DNA of 9,745 nucleotides from Chrysiogenia bacterium (GTDB lineage: Bacteria > JAGRBM01), in contig JAGRBM010000144.1 of assembly GCA_020434085.1 (NCBI GenBank), forward strand, positions 1 through 9,745, in the 5' to 3' direction. Below are positions 1 through 5,124 of this stretch, piece after piece. The position numbers and the translations under genes were made by a program. Numbering within the stretch: the first letter of the stretch is position 1; each line of letters starts with the position of its first letter. The notes under the pieces are model-generated. The model worked only from the letters and a program-made list of their open reading frames with translations. It searched no databases and had not been told where the DNA came from.

Positions 1-472
1 AGGGAATCCCCGGCAGCACGATCACACGTCCGGCGCGGAAGGTGGGGATGCGGTTGACCGGGTTGTGGATGAGCTCGGCGCCCGCCGGCATCTGCGCCAG
101 GGACAGGCGCACCCCGTTGATGTGCTTGCCGTAGTAGGCGTGCAGCTCCCGCTCGGCCTCCGGATGGGATTCAAGCGGCAAGCCGAGCGCATGGGCCACC
201 GCCGCGCGGGTGATGTCGTCGGGGGTGGCGCCAATGCCGCCGGTGGTAATCACCCAGTCGGCGGCGGCGAGCCCGGCGCGGATTTCCCGGGCAACGAGTT
301 CGAGCTCATCGGAGATGATGTGGACGTAGAGGAGCTGCGCCCCCCAGGAAAACAGGCGCTGGGAAATGAAGGGCAGGTTCTCGTCGGCGATCTCGCCCGA
401 GAGCAGTTCGTTGCCGATCAAAAGTAAAACGGCCCGGGGAGTTTCCCCGGGCCGCTCATCATGCTCTTGCAT
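1..472 (-). CDS. Molybdopterin-binding / CinA N-terminal-like protein (partial, 3' end off window)
   Basis: This gene reads leftwards off the window, and about 157 residues are visible. The N-terminus reads M-Q-E-H-D-E-R-P-G-E-T-P-R-A, followed by the strand VLLLIGNELLSGEI. Further on come TTGGIGATPDDIT and, near the edge, NPVNRIPTF and VIVLPGIP. These match the MoaB/MogA-type molybdopterin-binding fold as found at the N-terminus of CinA (competence/damage-inducible protein A) and in eukaryotic FAD synthase. The family usually has GGxGPTxDD; here the Pro is Ala. The start is taken as ATG at 472-470, 20 nt after the rplC stop, because the first beta strand needs residues upstream of the alternative TTG at 421-419. 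No clear Shine-Dalgarno is visible, so translation may be coupled to rplC. A terminator-like hairpin lies inside the first codons. Whether the CinA C-terminal (NMN deamidase) domain follows cannot be seen. The family is confident; the exact substrate is unknown. Confidence 0.85.
   Translation of the reverse strand, partial: MQEHDERPGETPRAVLLLIGNELLSGEIADENLPFISQRLFSWGAQLLYVHIISDELELVAREIRAGLAAADWVITTGGIGATPDDITRAAVAHALGLPLESHPEAERELHAYYGKHINGVRLSLAQMPAGAELIHNPVNRIPTFRAGRVIVLPGIP
420..453 (-). terminator. Intrinsic-terminator-like hairpin after rplC, inside the start of the next gene
   Basis: On the minus strand, 453-431 is a perfect 10-bp GC-rich stem (GGCCCGGGGA / TCCCCGGGCC) with a 3-nt AAC loop. 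It is followed at 430-420 by a T-rich tract (GTTTTACTTTT). It lies 40 nt past the rplC stop, the normal place for an intrinsic terminator. However, the downstream gene's ATG (472) precedes it, so the hairpin encodes roughly residues 7-14 of that protein. It could end most rplC transcripts and let only some read through. On the plus strand the hairpin has no T tract, so it points one way. Confidence 0.7.
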
Positions 473-492
473 TGGCGTGAGTCTGCCGCGAA

Positions 493-1173
493 TCAGGCAG
501 CCTGCTTGGCAGCTTCGCGAATCGCCTGCTTGCGGCTCTTCTGGAGGCGAACCATTCCGTTGATCGGGCCGGGAACGGCGCCGCGAACGAGAATAAGGTT
601 TTCTTCGGGACGGACCTGGAAGACGGTGAGGTTCTGGGTCGTCACTTTCTTGTTGCCCATCTGGCCGGGCATCTTCTTGTTCTTCCAGACCTTGCCGGGG
701 AACTCACAGGCGCTGATGCCGCCGCCGTGACGGAAATACTCGGCCGTGCCGTGCGTGGCGCGGAAGCCGCCGAAGTTGTAGCGCTTCATCACGCCCTGGA
801 AGCCCTTGCCCTTGCTGGTGCCGGAGATGTCGACGCGGTCACCGGCGGCGAACAGGTCGGCCTTGATGGCCTGGCCCAGCTCGTAGCCGTCGACTTCGCC
901 TTCGTTGAGACGAATCTCGCGCAGGTGGCGGGTGGGCTCGACGCCGGCCTTTTTGAAGTGGCCGAGCTCGGGCTGGTTCTTCTTATAGGAAGCAATCTCA
1001 CCGAAGCCGACCTGGATGGCTTCATAGCCATTGGCTTCCTTGGTGCGCTTGGCCACGACCGTGCAGGGACCCGCCTCGAGAACGGTTACGTTCACGCGCT
1101 GGCCATTCTCATCAAAGAGGGTGGTCATGCCGAGTTTCTTGCCGAAAATCACCGATGTCTGAAGCTTGCTCAT
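493..1173 (-). CDS. rplC: 50S ribosomal protein L3
   Basis: This is a 226-residue protein, slightly longer than the 209 residues of E. coli L3. L3 binds 23S rRNA early in large-subunit assembly and reaches towards the peptidyl-transferase centre. Diagnostic segments are FGKKLGMTTLFDENG near the N-terminus, VDISGTSKGKGFQGVMKRYNF in the middle, ATHG, and FPGKVWKNKKMPGQMGNKKVT. The Gln that PrmB methylates in E. coli (context GSIGQNQTPG) aligns here with Ala in GGISACEFPG, so that modification site is absent. The C-terminus carries a short basic extension (LQKSRKQAIREAAKQAA). L3 normally sits between rpsJ and rplD in the S10 operon. Here the gene downstream is CinA-like, and the region upstream is a divergent promoter region. 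It has its own strong promoter (1292-1319). The Shine-Dalgarno is weak (GCGAGAA just before the ATG). Confidence 0.97.
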   Translation of the reverse strand: MSKLQTSVIFGKKLGMTTLFDENGQRVNVTVLEAGPCTVVAKRTKEANGYEAIQVGFGEIASYKKNQPELGHFKKAGVEPTRHLREIRLNEGEVDGYELGQAIKADLFAAGDRVDISGTSKGKGFQGVMKRYNFGGFRATHGTAEYFRHGGGISACEFPGKVWKNKKMPGQMGNKKVTTQNLTVFQVRPEENLILVRGAVPGPINGMVRLQKSRKQAIREAAKQAA

Positions 1174-1250
1174 TTCTCGCTTCGCCTGTCGTCTCTCTGC
1201 CGGCGGGTACGAATTCGTCCCGGGCCGGGAATTTGCCTGAGTGGGCGCTA

Positions 1251-1267
1251 CTGCCTGTTTCCGGGCA
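1251..1267 (-). repeat. 17-bp operator-like sequence, left copy
   Basis: Read on the minus strand this is TGCCCGGAAACAGGCAG, identical over 17 bp to 1421-1437 on the plus strand. The unit is itself an imperfect dyad of the form TGCCnG-N4-CnGGCA, typical of a dimeric regulator's operator. This copy lies about 19-35 nt downstream of the predicted rplC transcription start, so a bound protein could block elongation, or the sequence could act in the leader RNA. Confidence 0.5.
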
Positions 1268-1291
1268 CACCGGTCCCCTCAGGAAGGCGCC

Positions 1292-1319
1292 AGTATAACG
1301 ATGGGCCTCGCACTGTCAA
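1292..1319 (-). promoter_or_regulatory. Sigma70-type promoter of rplC
   Basis: Read on the minus strand, a perfect -35 TTGACA (1319-1314) is separated by 16 bp from a -10 TATACT (1297-1292, five of six consensus bases). The predicted transcription start is near 1285, giving a leader of about 112 nt before the rplC ATG. The leader contains an imperfect dyad at 1212-1233 (AATTC/GAATT plus CC/GG with a 2-nt bulge) and one copy of the 17-bp repeat. No described ribosomal-protein leader motif was recognised. Confidence 0.75.
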
Positions 1320-1392
1320 CCCTGCCGCGATCGATGAAGCTCGGGGACCGCAAAATGGGGCTTCAGCGGGCCAAAAGGCGGGCTTGCCAGCA

Positions 1393-1421
1393 TTGACAAG
1401 TAGGGGAAACGTCTGTTAAAT
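1393..1421 (+). promoter_or_regulatory. Sigma70-type promoter of the Crp-like regulator gene
   Basis: A perfect TTGACA -35 (1393-1398) is followed by a 17-bp spacer and a -10 TTAAAT (1416-1421, four of six consensus bases). The predicted start is near 1428, about 70 nt upstream of the ATG. The 17-bp operator-like sequence begins at the last base of the -10 box and covers the start point, a geometry that favours repression. Confidence 0.55.
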
Positions 1422-1437
1422 GCCCGGAAACAGGCAG
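1421..1437 (+). repeat. 17-bp operator-like sequence, right copy
   Basis: This copy, TGCCCGGAAACAGGCAG, is an exact reverse-complement match to 1251-1267. Each copy reads in the direction of the gene it precedes. This one overlaps the -10 box and predicted +1 of the Crp-like gene. The bases that flank the 17-mer do not match between copies, so the conservation is confined to the dyad. Confidence 0.5.
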
Positions 1438-1443
1438 AAAATG

Positions 1444-1458
1444 CTGTTGCCGCAACAG
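1444..1458. promoter_or_regulatory. Perfect 7-bp palindrome in the leader of the Crp-like gene
   Basis: CTGTTGC-C-GCAACAG is a perfect inverted repeat with a 1-nt centre, 39 nt upstream of the ATG. Related half-sites surround it: CTGTT at 1413-1417, AACAG at 1429-1433 and CTGT at 1463-1466. ATGCTGT occurs twice, 19 nt apart (1441-1447 and 1460-1466). It may be a second operator for autoregulation, or a short hairpin in the mRNA leader. The binding protein is unknown. Confidence 0.4.
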
Positions 1459-1496
1459 GATGCTGTGTCTTTTGCTTTAAGGAGTATTGACGGCCA

Positions 1497-2156
1497 ATGA
1501 GTGCAGCCGACGACGCGCTTTTCCAGCGATTCGGAAAGGCCTTCCCCGCAGGAACCGTTCTGTGCCGGGAAGGCGAGCCGGGCCGCGAGATGTTTGTTCT
1601 TCAAGAGGGCAAGGTCCGTATCAGCAAGCAGGTCCGCGAAGTGGAGAAAGTCCTGGCCGAACTCGGCTCGGGCGCCTTCTTCGGTGAGATGTCTATTCTG
1701 CTGAACAAGCCCCGCTCTGCAACGGCGACCGTTACCGAAGACAGCAAACTTCTGGTCATTGAACCAAAAACCTTCGAGGCGATGATCAAGGGTAACTCCG
1801 AGATCGCGATTCGCCTCATCAAGATTCTGGCCGACCGCCTTCAGGAGGCCGACGACCAGATCGAGAACCTGCTGCTCAAGGATTCGACTTCGCGCGTGGT
1901 GCACATGATGATGCGCACCGCGGAGAAGAAGGGACAGGACGTCGGCGAAGGCTGGCGCACCGTTCCTGCAAGCGGCGCGATGCTTGCGCAGCAGACCGGA
2001 CTTGAGCCTCGCCAGGTCGAGGACGTGGTGAGCAAGCTGGAAAAAGCCCAGCTTCTCAAGCGTCAGGGCGAGGGGTTCGTGCTGGCCGAGACGGGCAAAG
2101 TGCAGAAGTACCTGGAGTACCTCGCACTCAAGGAACAGTTCGGCGAAGCGATTTGA
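1497..2156 (+). CDS. Crp/Fnr-family transcriptional regulator (cyclic-nucleotide-binding domain + winged HTH)
   Basis: This 219-residue protein has the size and two-domain layout of Crp. Residues about 10-110 form the cyclic-nucleotide-binding beta roll. The phosphate-binding cassette FFGEMSILLNKPRSATATV is at 61-79, with Glu64, Arg73 and Ser74 in the positions that hold the cyclic phosphate in Crp. Residues 102-127 match the long dimerisation helix. Residues 153-197 are a Crp-type winged helix, with recognition-helix region EPRQVEDVVSKLEKAQLL. In the dimer helix, RRLQVTSEK of E. coli Crp aligns with DRLQEADDQ. The adenine-contacting Thr127/Ser128 are thus Ala and Asp, and the ligand may not be cAMP or may bind differently. 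There are no N-terminal Cys residues as in Fnr. The start is ATG 1497, with AAGGAG at 1479-1484. The next gene downstream is a probable cyclic-nucleotide phosphodiesterase. Confidence 0.92.
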   Translation: MSAADDALFQRFGKAFPAGTVLCREGEPGREMFVLQEGKVRISKQVREVEKVLAELGSGAFFGEMSILLNKPRSATATVTEDSKLLVIEPKTFEAMIKGNSEIAIRLIKILADRLQEADDQIENLLLKDSTSRVVHMMMRTAEKKGQDVGEGWRTVPASGAMLAQQTGLEPRQVEDVVSKLEKAQLLKRQGEGFVLAETGKVQKYLEYLALKEQFGEAI

Positions 2157-2186
2157 TTTTGCATGGGGCCTGTGTGGGGGCCCGAA

Positions 2187-2212
2187 CGACCGCTTGAAGG
2201 CCGGTTTTTTTT
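2187..2212 (+). terminator. Probable terminator after the Crp-like gene
   Basis: A short stem (ACCGC at 2189-2193 with GcCGGT at 2200-2205, one bulged C, 6-nt loop) leads directly into eight Ts (2205-2212). A second stem, GGGCC/GGCCC, lies just upstream at 2166-2183. The T run begins 48 nt past the stop codon. The stem is weak, so read-through into the phosphodiesterase gene is possible. Confidence 0.5.
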
Positions 2213-2291
2213 GGGGGGGAAGCGGCGCCGCGTGCTGCTGGGCCCATGAGAGCTTGGTTCAAAGCGAGGAACAGGAAAGGCACACCGCAGG

Positions 2292-3056
2292 ATGCGCGTT
2301 AAGGTGTGCGGCTGCTACGGCGGCGAAACAATTGATACCGCGCTGACGGGATTCGTGCTCGACGGGGTTCTGGCCCTGGACGCCGGCTCGCTGACGAGAA
2401 GCCTGACGCTCGCCGAGCAGCAGAGCATCCGTCATATTCTCATCACCCACACGCACCTCGACCACATCAAGGATCTGGCTTTCCTGGCCGACAACGTCAT
2501 CGGCTGCATCGACAAACCCGTTGAAATCTGGGGAACTGCGCCGACCATCGAAGTGCTCAAGGAGCACCTGATGAACGACCGCGTGTGGCCGGATTTCTCC
2601 AAGCTGCCCACCCCGGAGCAGCCGACCATGAAGTTCAACGTCATCGAGGAAGAGACCCTCTTCACCGTGGCGGGCTACGAGATCTTCGCCGTGCGTACCA
2701 ACCATCCGGTTCCCAACGTGGGCTATCTGGTGCGCGACTCGAAGGGGACGTTCTGTTTCTCCGGCGATACCGGCGTGACCGAGCGTCTGTGGCAGGTCAT
2801 CAACGAACGCGACGACATGATGGGACTCATCACCGAAGTCTCTTTCCCCAATGAGCAGGACTGGCTCGCCGACGTGAGCGGTCACCTCACGCCGAAGATG
2901 CTTGCCGCGCAGGCCTCGCTTCTCAAGGACCGGAAGTATCCGCTCTTCCTCTCGCACATGAAGCCCAACTTCATCGAGACACTCAAAGAGCAGGTCGGCG
3001 CCGAGAGCATCGACAACTACCGCTTCCTCGAAGTGGGCGAGACCATCGATCTCTAG
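2292..3056 (+). CDS. Class II cyclic-nucleotide phosphodiesterase-like metallo-hydrolase (MBL fold)
   Basis: This 254-residue cytoplasmic protein has no signal peptide. The metal-binding signature ITHTHLDHIKDL is at 51-62 (His53, His55, Asp57, His58), with further likely ligands His138 (TNHPV), Asp159 (FSGDTG), His198 (SGHLT) and His222 (LSHMKP). The N-terminal MRVKVCGCYGGE and THxHLDHIxDL-type motif resemble class II phosphodiesterases (yeast Pde1, bacterial CpdP), which hydrolyse 3',5'-cAMP or cGMP with two bound metals. More distant MBL hydrolases such as RNase Z share the core motif but not the overall pattern. The purine-rich stretch AGGAAAGG (2273-2280) precedes ATG 2292 by 11 nt. No promoter was recognised in the 135 bp after the Crp-like gene. 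If the assignment is right, the enzyme could set the level of the ligand sensed by the upstream regulator; that link is inferred from adjacency. Confidence 0.82.
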   Translation: MRVKVCGCYGGETIDTALTGFVLDGVLALDAGSLTRSLTLAEQQSIRHILITHTHLDHIKDLAFLADNVIGCIDKPVEIWGTAPTIEVLKEHLMNDRVWPDFSKLPTPEQPTMKFNVIEEETLFTVAGYEIFAVRTNHPVPNVGYLVRDSKGTFCFSGDTGVTERLWQVINERDDMMGLITEVSFPNEQDWLADVSGHLTPKMLAAQASLLKDRKYPLFLSHMKPNFIETLKEQVGAESIDNYRFLEVGETIDL

Positions 3057-3113
3057 CCTCGCATTCGCTTTCAGCTCCCCCAATCGGGTTGTTCAGACAG
3101 CGCTTCTTCGCGG

Positions 3114-3143
3114 TTGAGAATGCACTGGTTTGAGCGGTATACT
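3114..3143 (+). promoter_or_regulatory. Sigma70-type promoter of the FHA gene
   Basis: A -35 TTGAGA (3114-3119, five of six bases) is followed by an 18-bp spacer and a -10 TATACT (3138-3143, five of six). The predicted start is near 3150, giving a leader of about 80 nt. The leader contains a perfect 7-bp hairpin, CGTCGGG (3188-3194) / CCCGACG (3201-3207), with loop TTGCCG and no T tract, so it is not a terminator. Confidence 0.6.
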
Positions 3144-3218
3144 TTTCTCTCTACAGACTCGAAGAACGATGAAACAGGCCTCCTTGCCGTCGGGTTGCCG
3201 CCCGACGCGACTGAACCC

Positions 3219-3225
3219 GGAGAGA
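3219..3225 (+). promoter_or_regulatory. Ribosome binding site fixing the FHA start
   Basis: GGAGAGA sits 5 nt before ATG 3231. The reading frame is open further upstream to a TTG at 3114, but that stretch contains the promoter, so the ATG at 3231 is preferred. Confidence 0.7.
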
Positions 3226-3230
3226 GCACC

Positions 3231-3629
3231 ATGAAGAAGCCCAAAACGGATTTCGTCCATGAAGTGGGCCGCAAGGGCACCAAAGAGAAACTCGCCGACG
3301 ACGCGCTCCTGCTCGACACGGGCTGGGCGACGCTGGTGGTGCTCACCGGCAAGCTCAAAGGCCGCGAATACTTCATCCGCAAGGACGCCACGACCGTGGG
3401 CCGCCATGGCACGGACATCGATATCGATGATGATTCCATCTCGCGCCGCCATGCGGTGATCTACTGCAGGGCCGGGCACTTCTTCGTCAAGGACATGGGT
3501 GCCACCAACGGCACAATGATCAATGACAAGCTCTTTTCTGGAAAAGAAAAAGTCATTCGCGACGGCGACGTGCTGCAACTCGGTGACGTCGGCATGAAGC
3601 TCATGGTGAGCGAGAACTTCAAAGGCTAG
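3231..3629 (+). CDS. Small FHA-domain protein (phosphothreonine reader)
   Basis: This 132-residue protein is essentially a single FHA domain (about 34-127) after a charged N-terminal tail. The FHA signature is complete: TTVGRHG at 54-60 (Gly57, Arg58), SISRRHAVI at 69-77 (Ser71, His74), and GATNGTMIN at 90-98 (Asn93, Gly94). The Arg, Ser and Asn contact the phosphothreonine of the bound peptide. There is no signal peptide or membrane segment, so it should be cytoplasmic. The N-terminal tail contains Thr6 and Thr17, which could be phosphorylated. It does not match the ETTS-type motif of GarA/OdhI. The gene is convergent with a membrane Ser/Thr kinase and the two stop codons overlap, so the kinase is the obvious candidate partner. 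That partnership is inferred from position and family biology. Confidence 0.93.
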   Translation: MKKPKTDFVHEVGRKGTKEKLADDALLLDTGWATLVVLTGKLKGREYFIRKDATTVGRHGTDIDIDDDSISRRHAVIYCRAGHFFVKDMGATNGTMINDKLFSGKEKVIRDGDVLQLGDVGMKLMVSENFKG

Positions 3630-4981
3630 GACTTCAGCTTCTCCCAGTATTCAAGGGCCTTGAGTCGCACCTTTTCGTAGCCGCGCAGGACGCGGCTCTC
3701 GAGCGGGCCTTCGAGCGTTTCTGGCTTGTTCTTTGCGAACCTCAGCGACTCTCTGCGCGTCGAATAGAGCGGGTTGTAGAGCGCAACCTCGTGCGTGCCG
3801 CTTGGCACCACAAGCTGCGCGCCGGGCATTTGCGGCAACGCGGAATAGAAGACTCCGTCCACGCGCACCCACGCGAAAGGCTCGACTTTCAGCGCGAGTG
3901 AAGACTCCGTTTTGGGAAACACCCGTTCGAAGTTCCAGCGGGCAGCGAACTCCGCGCCGGCGACCACAACAGCCAGCGCGCTCAAAATGAGTGCGAGCCG
4001 GATGGCAGCCCTTCGTCGTCGCAGGCTGCGGCGCTTTCTGATTCGTTTTTGAACAACCGTGGTGTCGGAATCGAGCAGCCCGGTGGCACTCGGCTGTTCG
4101 GGAATCCAGCCCTCGCGATCGAGGAACTCCATGAGGGCTTCCTCGCCCCCGGCTTTCCGGTAGCGCAGCAGCACGTCGCCAAGCACGTCGGCAACCCGTT
4201 CGAGACTGCGGTAGCGCCAGAAGGGGTTCTGGCGCATCATGTGGCGACAGATGCGCTGCACCTTGCGCGGCGTAGCGGGATTGATCCGCCGGGGCGCAAC
4301 ATACTTGCCGCGTTTCATGGCGGCTTCGATCTCGTCGAGCTTGTCGCCGTCAAAGGGAAGTTCGTTGCAGAGCAGTCCGTAGAAAGTCACGCCGAGGGCG
4401 TACTGGTCGGAGGAAAGGCCGGGTTCCCCGCTAATCTGCTCGGGCGCCATGAAGCCCGGCGAACCGATCACCATGTCGCCCAGGGCCGACTGCTTTCCTC
4501 CGCCCAGGCGGCTGATGCCGAAATCCATCAGCTTCACCTTGCCCTCGTAGGTAATCATCAGGTTGGCCGGTTTGATGTCGAGATGGGCCAGTCCGCGCTC
4601 ATGGGCATAGTGGAGGGCCAGGGCGGCCTGCCGGATGATCTCGGCTGCCACGTGCCAGGGCAGGGGGCCGGATTTATCAAGTAAGTCCTCGACGCACACG
4701 CCTTTGACAAACTCCATCACGATGTAGCGGTTCTTGCGCTGCTGCCAGTAGTCGTAGATGTGGGTGATGTTGCCGTGCTGCATGGCGGCCAGCGTGCGGG
4801 CCTCCTGCTCGAATTGCTCGACGATGGCGGGCGAGTCTTCGAACTTTGCCTTCATTTCCTTGATGGCCACCGGCCGCTGCAGGCTGAGCTGGGTGGCCAG
4901 GTATACCTGGGCCATCCCGCCGTCGCCGAGGCTTTTCACAATGGTGTAGCCCTTGAGCGTGCTGTCGGGTTTCAGCGGCAT
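3626..4981 (-). CDS. Membrane-anchored Ser/Thr protein kinase with C-terminal PEGA-like domain
   Basis: This is a 451-residue Hanks-type kinase. Kinase domain (about 10-270): P-loop LGDGGMAQVY (18-27), VAIK Lys41, alphaC Glu60, catalytic loop HLDIKPANL (133-141), DFG 153-155, APE 179-181. The catalytic loop reads H-L-D instead of H-R-D, so this is a non-RD kinase. The activation segment (ISRLGGGKQSALGDMVIGSPGF) has two Ser and no Thr. Such kinases often do not need activation-loop phosphorylation. A basic patch (RKRRSLRRRR, 315-324) precedes one membrane helix (about 326-345). Outside it, residues about 361-420 resemble a PEGA domain (VEPFAWVRVDG...PSGTHEVALYNPLY), which may sense or bind envelope material. 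All catalytic residues are present, so it should be active. The start is ATG 4981. No Shine-Dalgarno or convincing promoter was seen upstream. The stop codon overlaps that of the FHA gene. Confidence 0.92.
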   Translation of the reverse strand: MPLKPDSTLKGYTIVKSLGDGGMAQVYLATQLSLQRPVAIKEMKAKFEDSPAIVEQFEQEARTLAAMQHGNITHIYDYWQQRKNRYIVMEFVKGVCVEDLLDKSGPLPWHVAAEIIRQAALALHYAHERGLAHLDIKPANLMITYEGKVKLMDFGISRLGGGKQSALGDMVIGSPGFMAPEQISGEPGLSSDQYALGVTFYGLLCNELPFDGDKLDEIEAAMKRGKYVAPRRINPATPRKVQRICRHMMRQNPFWRYRSLERVADVLGDVLLRYRKAGGEEALMEFLDREGWIPEQPSATGLLDSDTTVVQKRIRKRRSLRRRRAAIRLALILSALAVVVAGAEFAARWNFERVFPKTESSLALKVEPFAWVRVDGVFYSALPQMPGAQLVVPSGTHEVALYNPLYSTRRESLRFAKNKPETLEGPLESRVLRGYEKVRLKALEYWEKLKS

Positions 4982-5110
4982 GAACCCATGTTAGGCGACC
5001 CGGCGCGATTTGCGGAGGTCTTGGGGGCTTTTGTGAAGGCTTGGCTTGCCGGGCCGGGCTAACTACGCTCGGCGCTCAGTCGGGCCGGCGCCGCCATGCG
5101 CGCCGCCCGC

Positions 5111-5115
5111 GGGAG
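5111..5115 (+). promoter_or_regulatory. Ribosome binding site fixing the accD start
   Basis: GGGAG lies 9 nt before ATG 5125. The frame is open upstream to 5041, but the extra residues are Arg-rich and unlike AccD. ATG 5125 gives a protein whose zinc finger begins at residue 24, close to the position in E. coli AccD. The 143-bp gap to the divergent kinase gene shows no confident promoter. A GC-rich dyad CGGCGC/GCGCCG (5070-5075, 5088-5093) lies in it. Confidence 0.65.
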
Positions 5116-5124
5116 TCTTTTTTC

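Larger units (their letters stand above)
1174..1496. other. Divergent regulatory region between rplC and the Crp-like gene
   Basis: This 323-bp gap between two divergent genes holds two promoters with perfect TTGACA -35 boxes pointing outwards (1292-1319 leftward, 1393-1421 rightward). It also holds the inverted 17-bp repeat pair (1251-1267 and 1421-1437) and a palindrome at 1444-1458. No gene was found in it. Both leaders are long for plain housekeeping transcription, about 112 nt for rplC and about 70 nt for the Crp-like gene. Confidence 0.7.

Noticed and set aside
727-1419. Long plus-strand open frame over rplC and its upstream region
   Set aside because: It is antisense to the clear L3 gene, its sequence is low-complexity Ala/Leu/Gly-rich, and it runs through the rplC promoter. 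It is a shadow of GC-rich codon use.
2222-2231. Palindrome GCGGCGCCGC between the Crp-like and phosphodiesterase genes
   Set aside because: A short pure-GC palindrome is expected by chance in this composition, and no supporting promoter sits beside it.
2259-3083. 274-residue minus-strand open frame opposite the phosphodiesterase gene
   Set aside because: It is antisense over the whole metallo-hydrolase gene, with no ribosome site and no recognisable motifs, whereas the plus strand has a complete HxHxDH metal signature.
3114-3230. N-terminal extension of the FHA protein from TTG 3114
   Set aside because: The stretch contains a good promoter (TTGAGA-N18-TATACT), and ATG 3231 has a well-spaced ribosome site.
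5041-5124. N-terminal extension of AccD
   Set aside because: The extra residues are Arg-rich and unlike any AccD; ATG 5125 has a ribosome site and the expected zinc-finger spacing.
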